This document shows, one piece after another, positions 1-7,920 of a DNA stretch of 39,967 bases. Below the pieces are notes generated by a model. It was given only the letters and a program-made list of their open reading frames with translations. It did not search any database and was not told the origin of the DNA. Each line of letters begins with the position of its first letter. Within the stretch, counting starts at the first letter, position 1. A program made the translations under genes and the position numbers. Origin of the DNA: Flavobacteriaceae bacterium (GTDB lineage: Bacteria > Bacteroidota > Bacteroidia > Flavobacteriales > Weeksellaceae); assembly GCA_031277475.1 (NCBI GenBank), contig JAITMJ010000143.1, positions 1 through 39,967 of the forward strand, in the 5' to 3' direction.

Positions 1-1
1 A

Positions 2-34
2 AAGTATGCAACGCTTGAAGTGCGAATTAATTAA
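2..34 (+). CDS. 3' end of an upstream gene (partial)
   Basis: Frame 2 reads KYATLEVRIN and then a TAA stop, and a strong hairpin terminator follows a few bases later. That fits the last codons of a plus-strand gene that begins outside the window. Ten residues are too few to name a family. Another frame ends at 39-41, so the frame choice is an inference from the more ordinary residue content. Confidence 0.3.
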   Translation, partial: KYATLEVRIN

Positions 35-46
35 AATGTAATTTCA

Positions 47-96
47 AAATACCCGGATTAAAAAAAACGAGCTTCTCAGATTCGGGTATTTTTTTA
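47..96 (+). terminator. Rho-independent terminator of the upstream gene
   Basis: A twelve-base stem starting AAATACCCG pairs with CGGGTATTT about 20 bases later, with one G-T pair, and runs straight into a T tract. It separates the upstream gene tail from the small secreted protein. Confidence 0.7.
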
Positions 97-126
97 ACAA
101 AAACAATGGGAAGACAAAATTTAGAA

Positions 127-579
127 ATGAAAAATTTATTTAAAATTTTTAGTGTATGTATGTTAGTGTTCGGAAGTATGGCTTTCGGGCAAGCGAGAAC
201 AGCGGTAGCGACTACATCCGGAAATCCTGATGTAATTGCTATGGCAAATATGGTAGAGGCTGCGGCTCCGGATTATGTAAAAGGGACAGATTTGGTAGCG
301 GCTTTTTGTGCTCAATCCGTAGAGGAAGTTAATTTTGTAAAAAGGCTACAGGCATATTTAGATGCAGGAACTTCTAAACAAGAAATCTTGAGAACTTATG
401 ACGGAAGAGAAGTAAAGGCTTTGAGGGATTATATTGCAAAAATTGCTCCTAAGAAACCATTTGCGTGTATAAATACGGTAGATTTTAATGGTAAAGGATG
501 GTTCAAGAAACTCTTGAAAGCTATTGTACACGTTTTATGTGATTTTGAAATTATTTGTCTAGGTGATATTATCGATTAA
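127..579 (+). CDS. Small secreted protein of unknown function
   Basis: A 150-residue protein that I do not recognise. I chose ATG 127 over the in-frame ATG 106 because it starts directly with a signal peptide: MKNLFKIF, then a hydrophobic stretch ending SMAFGQA, with probable cleavage after about residue 23. The mature part is predicted helical and contains AxFCAQS, a lysine-rich KKPFAC segment and a cysteine-containing tail (HVLCDFEIICLGDIID), so disulfides are possible in the periplasm or outside the cell. It stands alone between two strong terminators and therefore looks monocistronic. I see no TAnnTTTG promoter immediately upstream. It could be a small secreted or surface protein; no function is assigned. 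Confidence 0.7.
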   Translation: MKNLFKIFSVCMLVFGSMAFGQARTAVATTSGNPDVIAMANMVEAAAPDYVKGTDLVAAFCAQSVEEVNFVKRLQAYLDAGTSKQEILRTYDGREVKALRDYIAKIAPKKPFACINTVDFNGKGWFKKLLKAIVHVLCDFEIICLGDIID

Positions 580-592
580 CCTTTCTATTATC

Positions 593-631
593 AACCCAAA
601 GAGATAAAAAACTTATCTCTTTGGGTTTTTA
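593..631 (+). terminator. Strong Rho-independent terminator
   Basis: A perfect 15-bp stem (AACCCAAAGAGATAA pairing with 613-627) closes a five-base AAAAC loop and is followed by Ts. It ends the small secreted protein gene before the next promoter. Confidence 0.9.
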
Positions 632-651
632 ATAGTATTGAATAAAAGTAG

Positions 652-659
652 TAAATTTG
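652..659 (+). promoter_or_regulatory. Bacteroidota -7 promoter element, TAAATTTG
   Basis: Exact match to TAnnTTTG, six bases before ATG 666. The in-frame TTG at 657 lies inside this element, so the ATG is preferred as the start. Transcription would begin at or very near the ATG. The -33 TTG was not convincingly located. Confidence 0.65.
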
Positions 660-665
660 CCGATT

Positions 666-1814
666 ATGAAAAATATCGTTTATTTATTAGTATTATCCGT
701 TGTTCTTACAAGTTGTAAGGCTATGAAAATGTATAAAAAAGAGGAAATTGTCGCAAAACCGTCCGGAGTTCAAAAATTTGAAATCAAAAACAAAAGAATT
801 TTGCTTACGTCTAAAATAGATAATAAAGATTGTTTGTTGTTTTTTGATACCGGAGCAATGGTTACAGACATAACAGACACATTGTTAATAAGCAATTTTT
901 CAACATTGGAAAAATCAACTTTTGGGTCGGGAACGGATGCGTTGGGGAAAAATTTTAGTATTCTGCGTTTTCCCGCTTCTTTTGAGAATGATTTATTTTC
1001 TTCAAAAAACAAGGTGATTACTTATGTATCGAAAGCCAAGAGTACATCGGGTTGCCCTGCCCCTGCGAATGTTGATAAAATACAGGGGATTTTTGGAATA
1101 GATTTTTTTGAATATAGCGAAACCAATTTTTTATTGGATTTTTCAAACAGCCAAATAGAGGTTGTTTCACAAGAAAAACAAAATCAATTAATAGCAGAAG
1201 GATTTAAAGAAATAAAATCTAAATTTCCTTCGTTCAGTTTGATGAAAATTTTTCTAAACATAAACGGTAAAGAATACGCGATGGATTTTGATACCGGAAA
1301 CACTTCAAGTCTTGTTTTGCCATATAAAGAAGTTGAAAATTTTAAAAATCTCCAAACTCAAAAGGCAATAGGAATTACTCATTTTTCTGTAGCCGGAGCA
1401 AGTGAAAGCAATACGACCTATTATTACAATGATGCTCCTATTTCTGTTGGAAATGAAAATGTAAAATCTGCATTAACCGTTTCGGAAAATTTAAAGATTT
1501 ACAATGTTGGTCTGGGTTTTATCAAAGGGTTTGACTGGATTATTGATTATAAAAACAAAAAAGTTTATTATCGAAAAAATAATCTGGAAATTTCTACAGA
1601 ATCGACAAGTCCAAAAATCGGGGCTATGATTCAAGATGAAAAATTAAAAATCGTACTTCTCGCCGGAGAATTTATTAATCAATACAATCTCGGAGATGAG
1701 ATAGTTTCGGTAAACGGCGAAAAAGTAACCACAGAAAATATCTGTGAAATGCGAAATTTAGTTCTCACAACAGAAGACCAGAACACGTTGAAAATTGAGA
1801 TTAAGAAAAATTAG
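666..1814 (+). CDS. Aspartic protease-like lipoprotein with C-terminal PDZ domain
   Basis: A 382-residue retropepsin-like aspartyl protease family protein. The signal peptide ends in a lipobox, LTSC, with Cys17 as the lipidated residue, so it should sit on an envelope membrane. Two catalytic-type motifs are visible: FFDTGA at Asp61 and DFDTGN at Asp209. This makes a single-chain, two-lobed pepsin-like arrangement. The last 70 residues (QYNLGDEIVSVNGEKV) form a PDZ-like peptide-binding module. It is the first gene of an apparent operon with a TraB-like lipoprotein and a thioredoxin, which suggests work on periplasmic or outer-membrane protein processing. The substrate is unknown. Start chosen at ATG 666 rather than TTG 657, because the TTG overlaps the promoter. 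Confidence 0.8.
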   Translation: MKNIVYLLVLSVVLTSCKAMKMYKKEEIVAKPSGVQKFEIKNKRILLTSKIDNKDCLLFFDTGAMVTDITDTLLISNFSTLEKSTFGSGTDALGKNFSILRFPASFENDLFSSKNKVITYVSKAKSTSGCPAPANVDKIQGIFGIDFFEYSETNFLLDFSNSQIEVVSQEKQNQLIAEGFKEIKSKFPSFSLMKIFLNINGKEYAMDFDTGNTSSLVLPYKEVENFKNLQTQKAIGITHFSVAGASESNTTYYYNDAPISVGNENVKSALTVSENLKIYNVGLGFIKGFDWIIDYKNKKVYYRKNNLEISTESTSPKIGAMIQDEKLKIVLLAGEFINQYNLGDEIVSVNGEKVTTENICEMRNLVLTTEDQNTLKIEIKKN

Positions 1815-1818
1815 AAAA

Positions 1819-2535
1819 ATGAAAAAGTTTATAATACTATCTTTATTATCAATTTGTGCTGTAAGTTGTAATGCTATAAGAAACGCTGCGTTTCAATCCA
1901 TAGGAATTTATGACGACAAAATAAGTTTGCAAAGCGTAGAACACGGAGATAAAAGAATCGTATTTTTCCCAATGCACCATATCGGAACCAAAGCGTTTTA
2001 TGACGATGTAACGGCAAAAACAGATTCTTTAAAAGCGGAGGATTATTTCTTTTTATATGAAAAAGTAACAGCAAGCAAAAAAAATGATACTTTATTAAGA
2101 AAATATAGAAAGTTGATGGGGCTACCCGTGGCCAAGTCGTCAGAAGAAGGGTATATTGGAATTATCAATGCAAAATTTCCAAAATTCAAATTTAAAAAAG
2201 AGGTGGTTAATCAGCCGTCTTATGAAGAATTTGGATTAACGCCGGAAAACAGCATCAATGCTGATGCCAATTTATCGGAAGTGATTGATTTCTACGAAAG
2301 TAAATATGGAAAAGTAGTGTTATCCGAGTGTGATTTTGAAACTTCGCCTTATGAAGAATATTCTCGAAATTGTAAAAAAATGAATAAAATAAATAGTGAA
2401 AACTTCGATGATGCCATTGTCAATTTTCGCAATGATGTTATTGTGCAAAAAATAAATGAACTGCCAAATAAAAAAATTGCGGTTATTTATGGGGAAGATC
2501 ATATAAAAGGAGTTATAGAAAAATTAGAAAAATGA
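1819..2535 (+). CDS. TraB/GumN-like lipoprotein, putative metallopeptidase
   Basis: A 238-residue lipoprotein. Its signal MKKFIILSLLSICAVSC ends in lipobox AVSC (Cys17). The body resembles the TraB/PrgY/GumN family: an N-terminal histidine motif (PMHHIGTKAFYDD, His53/54), a central acidic region, and a C-terminal NxRNDVI...INELPNKKIAVIYGEDHIKG block with a second GxxH-type histidine (His228). In that family the paired histidine motifs are proposed to bind metal, but activity is poorly characterised. ATG 1819 lies four bases after the preceding stop. The 3' end overlaps the next ATG (ATGA), indicating translational coupling. Family assignment is by motif pattern and is only moderately sure. 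Confidence 0.6.
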   Translation: MKKFIILSLLSICAVSCNAIRNAAFQSIGIYDDKISLQSVEHGDKRIVFFPMHHIGTKAFYDDVTAKTDSLKAEDYFFLYEKVTASKKNDTLLRKYRKLMGLPVAKSSEEGYIGIINAKFPKFKFKKEVVNQPSYEEFGLTPENSINADANLSEVIDFYESKYGKVVLSECDFETSPYEEYSRNCKKMNKINSENFDDAIVNFRNDVIVQKINELPNKKIAVIYGEDHIKGVIEKLEK

Positions 2536-3077
2536 AAAAACCACTCATTATTATAGGAATTATTTTGGTTGCTACTGTTTTTATCATTTACAATTTTGGG
2601 ATTCAAATCGGAAATGTGAAAATCGGGAAACAACAGGATGAAATTTCAAATCATCATAAAAATGATTTTGAAAATAGCGCGTTTTACAAAAATCAACTTC
2701 ACGGCGAAAAACCTGTAGTTATGAATCTTTGGGCAACTTGGTGCGTGCCTTGCATCGAAGAAATGCCGAATTTTAAACAACTTCAAAAGGAAAATCCCGA
2801 TGTTGATTTTGTATTTCTTTCCATAGATACGGATAGCGCGAAACTTCAAAATTATCTGGCAAAAAATCCGGAAATCAAAGACATTACTTTTGAAAACCGA
2901 GATTATAGGAAATCCATCCGAAATTTTCTTGAAGACAGAGATTTGAACAGCCTGATTAAAACCGAAGTTGTTCCTATTACCTATTTCATCAATGAAGGAA
3001 AAGTGAAAAATAAAATGGAAGGTTCTTTGGAAATGGATGAATTGAAAAAACTGATTGAGCAGATAAAAACCAATTGA
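2532..3077 (+). CDS. TlpA/ResA-type thioredoxin-like oxidoreductase
   Basis: A 181-residue membrane-anchored thioredoxin. One N-terminal membrane helix (residues 4-22) is followed by a periplasmic domain with the redox motif WATWCVPC (Cys71, Cys74) and the cis-proline segment EVVPITYF. Such proteins reduce or exchange disulfides in the periplasm, for example in cytochrome c maturation or protein repair. The start overlaps the previous stop by four bases, so it is the third gene of the envelope operon at 666-3077. The partner is unknown. The two upstream products are lipoproteins, so a role in thiol quality control of secreted proteins is possible but inferred. Confidence 0.85.
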   Translation: MKKPLIIIGIILVATVFIIYNFGIQIGNVKIGKQQDEISNHHKNDFENSAFYKNQLHGEKPVVMNLWATWCVPCIEEMPNFKQLQKENPDVDFVFLSIDTDSAKLQNYLAKNPEIKDITFENRDYRKSIRNFLEDRDLNSLIKTEVVPITYFINEGKVKNKMEGSLEMDELKKLIEQIKTN

Positions 3078-3141
3078 AAGAAATTAGAGAGAAACACATC
3101 TAATTAATTGTAAATCAAAAACTTAAAACAATTATTTTCAT

Positions 3142-3260
3142 CCTGTCTAAAAGACAGGGTTTCTATCAACTTTGTCAAAGTTGAAAATCTTTGACAAAGT
3201 TTGGGGGAAACGTGAGGCGGCTCGAAGAGCCGGATTTTCATAACCGTAGGCAAGCGCAGC
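3142..3260. repeat. Composite intergenic hairpin repeat
   Basis: A run of separate inverted repeats. CCTGTCT/AGACAGG is at 3142-3158. The palindrome CAACTTTGTCAAAGTTG is at 3167-3183. CTTTGTCAAAG is at 3170-3180, with its complement at 3189-3199. CGGCTC-GAA-GAGCCG is at 3218-3232. The 33 bases 3214-3246 recur exactly in inverse orientation at 8853-8885. No coding sense is seen. Confidence 0.8.
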
Positions 3261-3302
3261 GCAGCCTGCGGGAAATAAAACTCAACCTCATTTCGCATCT
3301 TT

Positions 3303-3331
3303 CTCCCCTCCTTCGGAGGGGTTGGGGGAGG
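3303..3331. repeat. GC-rich 29-bp interspersed repeat, copy 1
   Basis: Contains the hairpin CCCCTCC-TTC-GGAGGGG. Its reverse complement matches 15597-15625 in 28 of 29 positions, and that second copy lies in dnaX. The C/G-rich blocks also resemble the ends of the element at 7740-7920. This copy lies 36 bases before the next ATG. Confidence 0.85.
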
Positions 3332-3366
3332 ATGGCGATACAAAAGAAAAATAAAACAAAATCAAA

Positions 3367-4515
3367 ATGAAAAATTTTAAAAAGATAATATTAATTTTCC
3401 CGATTTTCCTTTCGTCTTTTTGGATGAAAGCAGGGGGAAAACCACCCGAAACCGACGATCCGAACATCATCGTAAACGAAATGTACGGAGAAATTTCGCA
3501 GGTTTACAATCGGCGTTTTGCGGCATTCGAGTTCTACAACGCGGAAATTAGAAAAATAAATGCGGAACTTTTAAAGGAAAATTCTCTCGAGAAAAAAGTG
3601 GATTTGCTTTTGCAAAAGGACTTTCTGAAGGAAAAAATCGCCGAAGAAAAAACGGATATGGAAAGCGAGATTTCCAAAATTCGCTACATCAAAGGTTTGC
3701 AAATCATCAAAATTCTGTACGAAAAAGTTTTGGGTTTGGATCATCATTTTGCGTCTGTGCGCACATTTTCGGAGATTTCGAAAATCGCCAACCCGAACCA
3801 ATATCCGGAATTTGAAAAAGTGAAAGAAGTCCTCAAAAATAAACGCGACAAAAAAGAAGGTTTTGACCTCACAACCGTTCTGGGAGCCAATAGTTTAGCG
3901 TCGGTCATCAATACATTTACGGGAATGTTGGTTTCCAATATGTCGAAAGAAGAAAAGGAAAACGAACTCGGAAAAGTGGATTGCATCATAGATTTCACGC
4001 TGCGAATGCAAAATGATTTGAACACGATTTATTTTGAAACCGGATTTTTGCAAACGTCCAACGAAACCGTGAAAACCGATTTGGAAACGCTGTTCCGCGA
4101 TTACACCAAACCCATCGGCTACGAAAAATCTTTAAGAGATTGCCGAGACAGTGATGATTGGGACGAAGTGAAAGACAAACTCACGAATTTCCTTCTGACC
4201 ATCGAAAAATCAGACGATTTGAAAAAACGAAAAATGCGAATCGAAGTAGAATTTCCGATAGATCGGCTGATACAATTTATCGGTTCGTACAACAATTTCA
4301 TCAATTCCGGCGAGCAGTTTTACCAAAAATTCAGCATCATTTTAAGCAGTTACGAAAACGAAAAACAGTGCGAAAGCAAACTTCCCATCGAATATTCCAA
4401 ACTGAAATCGGACGTCGGCGTTGCCATCGAAAAATTCAACGTAGCCTACAAACCTGTGGAAATCAACGGCACCAAAATGAAAGAAATTTTGTACGGAATT
4501 AATGAGTTTGAGTAG
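3367..4515 (+). CDS. Secreted helical protein of unknown function
   Basis: A 382-residue protein that I cannot assign. It starts with a signal peptide (MKNFKKIILIFPIFLSSFW, then a small-residue region around AGG). The rest is charged and mostly helical, with likely coiled-coil segments between residues 45 and 105 (for example LLQKDFLKEKIAEEKTDMES). A short hydrophobic patch, VINTFTGMLVSN, lies near the middle, and only a few cysteines are present. There is no enzyme motif. It lies alone after repeat-rich DNA and converges with ilvE, separated by only 26 bases. A cell-envelope or effector-like structural role is conceivable but unsupported. Confidence 0.75.
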   Translation: MKNFKKIILIFPIFLSSFWMKAGGKPPETDDPNIIVNEMYGEISQVYNRRFAAFEFYNAEIRKINAELLKENSLEKKVDLLLQKDFLKEKIAEEKTDMESEISKIRYIKGLQIIKILYEKVLGLDHHFASVRTFSEISKIANPNQYPEFEKVKEVLKNKRDKKEGFDLTTVLGANSLASVINTFTGMLVSNMSKEEKENELGKVDCIIDFTLRMQNDLNTIYFETGFLQTSNETVKTDLETLFRDYTKPIGYEKSLRDCRDSDDWDEVKDKLTNFLLTIEKSDDLKKRKMRIEVEFPIDRLIQFIGSYNNFINSGEQFYQKFSIILSSYENEKQCESKLPIEYSKLKSDVGVAIEKFNVAYKPVEINGTKMKEILYGINEFE

Positions 4516-4541
4516 GCGGTTCGGGTTTCGAGATATTTGGG

Positions 4542-5606
4542 TTAATAAACATTTTTTTCCACCAAAACACGCCAGCCGAAGGGATCTTCCGCTTTGTTGG
4601 TTTGGATGTCTATCAAATCTTTTTGAAGCGTGAGCGCAAAACTTTCTTCGGGCGAAAGTTTCGGAAGTTCATATTTTTCGTCTTTGTATCCCAATGCTTG
4701 AAAAACGCTGGTAACCACTGCAGTTCCGACTCCCCAAATCTCTTTCAGTTCGTTGTTTTTATAAGCCTCCAAAACACTTTTCACGGAAATTGGTTCTTCG
4801 CGAATGTCAATTCCTCTTCGTTTCGCAAGTTGGATAAAACTATCTCGCGTAACGCCCGCCAATATTTTTTCGGAGGTCGGCGGTGTGTAAATCGTATCGT
4901 TTATTCTCACAAAAACGTTCATCGTTCCGCTTTCTTCAAAATATTCGTGAGAGGTATCGTCTGTCCAAATCACCTGTTCGTAACCTTCTTCTTCGGCGAG
5001 TTTCGTGGGATAAAACGCTGCCGCATAATTTCCCGCCGCTTTTGTAAACCCGATTCCTCCGTTTGCCGCTCTGGAATAATGTTCGGAAATTTTTACGGAA
5101 ACCGGCGCGGTGTAATAACTTCTGGCAGGCGAAGCAACGATGGCGAACATATATTTGCTTGATATTCTGGCTTTTAAGGCTTCTTCGGTTGCGAAAATCA
5201 GCGGACGAATGTAAAGCGATTTTCCTTCGCCGAACGGAATCCAATCTCTGTCGATATCCATCAAAGTTTTCAAACCGCCGATGAACATTTCGTGTGTGAT
5301 TTCCGGAATGGCAAGTCGTTTTGCGGATTTATTAATTCTTTCAAAATTCTTTTCCGGACGAAACAAAAAAACTTGTCCGTCTTTATCTTTATACGCTTTC
5401 ATTCCTTCAAAACAGGCTTGTCCGTAGTTCACGCCCATCATTGCCGGCGAAAAAGGAAGCGGACCGTAAGGCATAATTTTGATGTCGCCCCACGTTCCGT
5501 TTTCATATTCGCAAACGAGCATGTGGTCGATAAATGTGGTTCCGAAGGTGAAATTTTCGGGATCAAAAGTTGATATTCTGGAATTTGAAGTTTTTTGAAT
5601 AATCAT
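4542..5606 (-). CDS. ilvE: Branched-chain amino acid aminotransferase
   Basis: A 354-residue class IV PLP aminotransferase that interconverts Leu, Ile and Val with their 2-oxo acids, using glutamate/2-oxoglutarate, in the cytoplasm. The sequence has YGQACFEGMKAYK and FRPEKNFERINKSAKRL near the N terminus. GFTKAAGNYAAAF carries the expected PLP lysine (Lys189), and a later EESGTMNVF block binds cofactor. Length and motif order match the eukaryotic-like BCAT subgroup common in Bacteroidota. It is a single gene with its own -7 element 27 bases upstream. Confidence 0.93.
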   Translation of the reverse strand: MIIQKTSNSRISTFDPENFTFGTTFIDHMLVCEYENGTWGDIKIMPYGPLPFSPAMMGVNYGQACFEGMKAYKDKDGQVFLFRPEKNFERINKSAKRLAIPEITHEMFIGGLKTLMDIDRDWIPFGEGKSLYIRPLIFATEEALKARISSKYMFAIVASPARSYYTAPVSVKISEHYSRAANGGIGFTKAAGNYAAAFYPTKLAEEEGYEQVIWTDDTSHEYFEESGTMNVFVRINDTIYTPPTSEKILAGVTRDSFIQLAKRRGIDIREEPISVKSVLEAYKNNELKEIWGVGTAVVTSVFQALGYKDEKYELPKLSPEESFALTLQKDLIDIQTNKAEDPFGWRVLVEKNVY

Positions 5607-5633
5607 AATTTTGAAAATTTAATAGATATTTCA

Positions 5634-5641
5634 CAAATTTA
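5634..5641 (-). promoter_or_regulatory. -7 promoter element (TAAATTTG) for ilvE
   Basis: Minus-strand TAAATTTG, exact TAnnTTTG match, leaving 27 bases before the ilvE ATG at 5606. The gene pair ilvE/mnmD is divergent, with separate promoters. Confidence 0.6.
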
Positions 5642-5690
5642 GTATTATTTTTTTAATGTGAAAAATTTAATTAATCCGAAAAATTTAATT

Positions 5691-5698
5691 TAATTTTG
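5691..5698 (+). promoter_or_regulatory. -7 promoter element (TAATTTTG) for mnmD
   Basis: Exact TAnnTTTG match ending 12 bases before ATG 5711. The TTG at 5696, which is in frame with mnmD, lies within it and is unlikely to be the start codon. Confidence 0.55.
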
Positions 5699-5710
5699 AA
5701 AAAAATCCCG

Positions 5711-6415
5711 ATGAAACGGCAGATAAAAACCACTTCGGATGGAAGTAAAACTTTGTATGTCAATTCTTTAAATGAAAGTTATCATTCCTTGCACGGTGCT
5801 TTGAACGAAGCTAAACACGTTTTTATTGATAATGGAATGAAACTGATAAATAATTACGAAATAAATATTTTAGAACTTGGTTTTGGAACGGGTTTGAATG
5901 TTTTGGCGGCTTTCGATGAATTTTTAAAAAACCCGAATATTTCAAAAATCAATTATTATGCGATTGAAAAATATCCCGTTACCAAAGATGAGATTGAAGA
6001 ATTGGGCTATCATCGGCTGTTTGAAGGCGAGGATATGGAATATTTTTACCCAAAAATTCACGATTCGGATTGGGAAAAACTTGTGGAAATTTACCCGAAT
6101 TTTTATTTAAAAAAAATAAAATCCGATTTTTTTGATTTGGAAAATCTCGAAATTCCACCCATAGATTTGGTTTGTTTTGATTGTTTCGGGGCGCGGGTTC
6201 AGCCCGATTTGTGGGAAAAACCTTTGTTTGAGATGATTTCTAAAAAGATGAGAATCAATTCATTACTCACAACATATTCATCCAAAGGAAGTGTGCGAAG
6301 GATTTTGCGGGAACTCGGTTTTAGGGTTGAAAAAAAAACGGGACCGCCCGGAAAAAGGGAAATGATGGTGGCGATTTTTGAAGATACAAACTTTTTTAAT
6401 CAGACAGATGTTTGA
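5711..6415 (+). CDS. mnmD: tRNA 5-methylaminomethyl-2-thiouridine methyltransferase, MnmD type
   Basis: A 234-residue stand-alone version of the MnmC methyltransferase half. It would methylate nm5s2U34 to mnm5s2U in wobble positions of certain tRNAs, using S-adenosylmethionine. Visible motifs are the SAM loop ILELGFGTGLN (residues 53-63), the DLVCFDCFGARVQPDLW block, the TTYSSKGSVRRILRELGF segment, and the GPPGKREMMVA tail, in the order of the family. There is no FAD oxidase domain, so this is the monofunctional form. ATG 5711 is preferred over the promoter-embedded TTG. It converges with the DUF4350 gene. Confidence 0.85.
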   Translation: MKRQIKTTSDGSKTLYVNSLNESYHSLHGALNEAKHVFIDNGMKLINNYEINILELGFGTGLNVLAAFDEFLKNPNISKINYYAIEKYPVTKDEIEELGYHRLFEGEDMEYFYPKIHDSDWEKLVEIYPNFYLKKIKSDFFDLENLEIPPIDLVCFDCFGARVQPDLWEKPLFEMISKKMRINSLLTTYSSKGSVRRILRELGFRVEKKTGPPGKREMMVAIFEDTNFFNQTDV

Positions 6416-6570
6416 AAACGATCTAATTTTTGATTTGGCGGGTTTGGCAAATGCGAGAACAAAAGAGCAAATATTTTTTTTAACATTGTGGAAAATTAAA
6501 TATTAATAATCATTTCATAATGAATATTTTACCATTGTTTTTCGAAATGTTTTCACAGAATCACGAGAAG

Positions 6571-6604
6571 TTCATCTAAAATTTCAAAATTTCATCTAAA
6601 ATTT
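6571..6604. repeat. 20-bp-period tandem duplication over a stop codon
   Basis: TTCATCTAAAATTT occurs at 6571-6584 and again at 6591-6604, a 20-base offset. It overlaps the 3' end of the DUF4350 gene and supplies its present stop codon. Confidence 0.8.
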
Positions 6605-7739
6605 GGTTCATTTTTATCAAATCTTCGCGTGTAACTTGGGAATATCTGTCGTTTCCTTTTTGGATTAAAAGAAGTGCTTCGTTTATTTTTTCAATGTTTT
6701 TTCCGGTTTTCAGTTGAAGTTTTTTAGCAAAATTTTCATCGAGATTTTGGGTGTCTATCAGCAAATCCATTCTCACTTTGTGAAGAAAGTATTGTGCTTT
6801 TTTTGCCATCATATCGTGGAAATCGCCTTCTTGAAGGTAAAGATTTCCGATGCTTTTCACAAATTCTACGGATTTATTTTTCAGCGGCTCGATGATGGGG
6901 ACGATGCGCTGCCGCCGTTTCGCATTGAAAATTGCAAACAGCAAAAGCCCGCCCAAAAGCAACCACCACGCGTATCTCAAACCCGGATTCATTAAAATAA
7001 AACGAATCGGAATTCGTGATGCTCTTCCGGAATTTTCTGTGAACCAAACGGTTTCGCGATCGGGAAGATATGAAAAAACATCTTGCGCGTATTTTTCGTT
7101 TTCGGATTTTAAAAGATAATAATTGGTGAGAAACAGCGGCTCGGAATGAACATAAAAATGCCCTTTTCCGAAATTTATTTTGATGAAATTCGAACTGTTT
7201 TCCGAATTTGTTGCCGTAAGTTTCCCCAGAATTTCATGTTCTTTGGAGATGTACATAAATCCCCGATTGGAAGGAAATTTATCCAAAATCACTTTATCAT
7301 TTTTGAATTTCACGTCGGTCAGTTCGAGATTTGTAACGTCGTCATAACTCATATTCGAGTGGGTGAATTTCAAGGAATCCGCGACTTTATACGGAAAAAA
7401 CTCGGAAACAATCATCGCATCGGAGCCTTTGGAAACTTCGTCCATCAGTTTTTTCCAAGATTCTTCGTCTATTGATTTTTCTATCAGCAAAATATTATGT
7501 GGTTTGGAATTGGGATTTTCGTTGTAATAATTGTACGGTGAATTTTCGATTTTTTTCAATTTGTTTTTCAGCAGAAATTCGGATTCTTGGTTGAAAATAT
7601 ACAGCCCGAAAGGAGCTTTGCTGTCGGTTTCAAAATTTTTCCGCCAGTTCACTTTTTCGGATTTATTGATTTGCAACAGCACCAAAAGTGCCATCACTAC
7701 AACGAAAATCACGATATATATTTTGAAAGTTTTATTCAT
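6576..7739 (-). CDS. DUF4350 domain membrane protein
   Basis: A 387-residue protein with two membrane helices (about residues 5-23 and 255-272). The large domain between them resembles DUF4350, with its LYIFNQESEFLLKN start and a central segment that ends before RIPIRFILMNPG. A cytoplasmic C-terminal tail rich in helices follows. In Bacteroidota such genes usually lie with DUF4129, MoxR ATPase and DUF58 genes, in a system thought to chaperone envelope or metal-related complexes; the molecular role is not established. Here it is the last gene of a minus-strand run from SpoIIM to DUF4350. Its ATG directly abuts a GC-rich repeat, so no normal leader exists, and its 3' end carries a small duplication. 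Confidence 0.75.
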   Translation of the reverse strand: MNKTFKIYIVIFVVVMALLVLLQINKSEKVNWRKNFETDSKAPFGLYIFNQESEFLLKNKLKKIENSPYNYYNENPNSKPHNILLIEKSIDEESWKKLMDEVSKGSDAMIVSEFFPYKVADSLKFTHSNMSYDDVTNLELTDVKFKNDKVILDKFPSNRGFMYISKEHEILGKLTATNSENSSNFIKINFGKGHFYVHSEPLFLTNYYLLKSENEKYAQDVFSYLPDRETVWFTENSGRASRIPIRFILMNPGLRYAWWLLLGGLLLFAIFNAKRRQRIVPIIEPLKNKSVEFVKSIGNLYLQEGDFHDMMAKKAQYFLHKVRMDLLIDTQNLDENFAKKLQLKTGKNIEKINEALLLIQKGNDRYSQVTREDLIKMNQILDEILKF

Positions 7740-7920
7740 AAGCCCCCTGCCCCCCGAAGGGGGAATATTTCTAATAATTTTACATTAAATAAAGTTTTCA
7801 ATATTATTCTTTTTTCACCCCATTTTTTGGAAATATTATTTTTTACATAAATATTTTTCAACATTATTTTTTACCGTTTTTTTTTCGGATTTATTTCCCC
7901 CTTTGGGGGACAGGGGGCTT
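7740..7920. repeat. MITE-like element with about 26-bp terminal inverted repeats
   Basis: The left end (7740-7769) and the complement of the right end (7891-7920) both begin AAGCCCCCTG and agree at 24 of the first 26 positions. Each end also forms its own hairpin of Cs and Gs. The interior is very AT-rich and noncoding. The element fills the whole gap: its left edge touches the ATG of the DUF4350 gene and its right edge touches the stop of the DUF4129 gene. No target-site duplication or transposase is visible. Confidence 0.7.

Noticed and set aside
657-665. TTG 657 as start of the aspartic protease, and similar upstream TTG starts for mnmD, lnt, GH3, gldG and the exonuclease
   Set aside because: In most cases the TTG is part of a TAnnTTTG promoter, and an ATG that begins a proper signal or domain follows within a few codons.
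3304-3331. GC-rich hairpin as a normal terminator
   Set aside because: No T run follows, and the same sequence occurs inside dnaX, so a repeat explains it better.
4158-4502. Arg-rich 114-residue frame inside the secreted helical protein gene
   Set aside because: A shifted reading of a real gene; composition is not protein-like.
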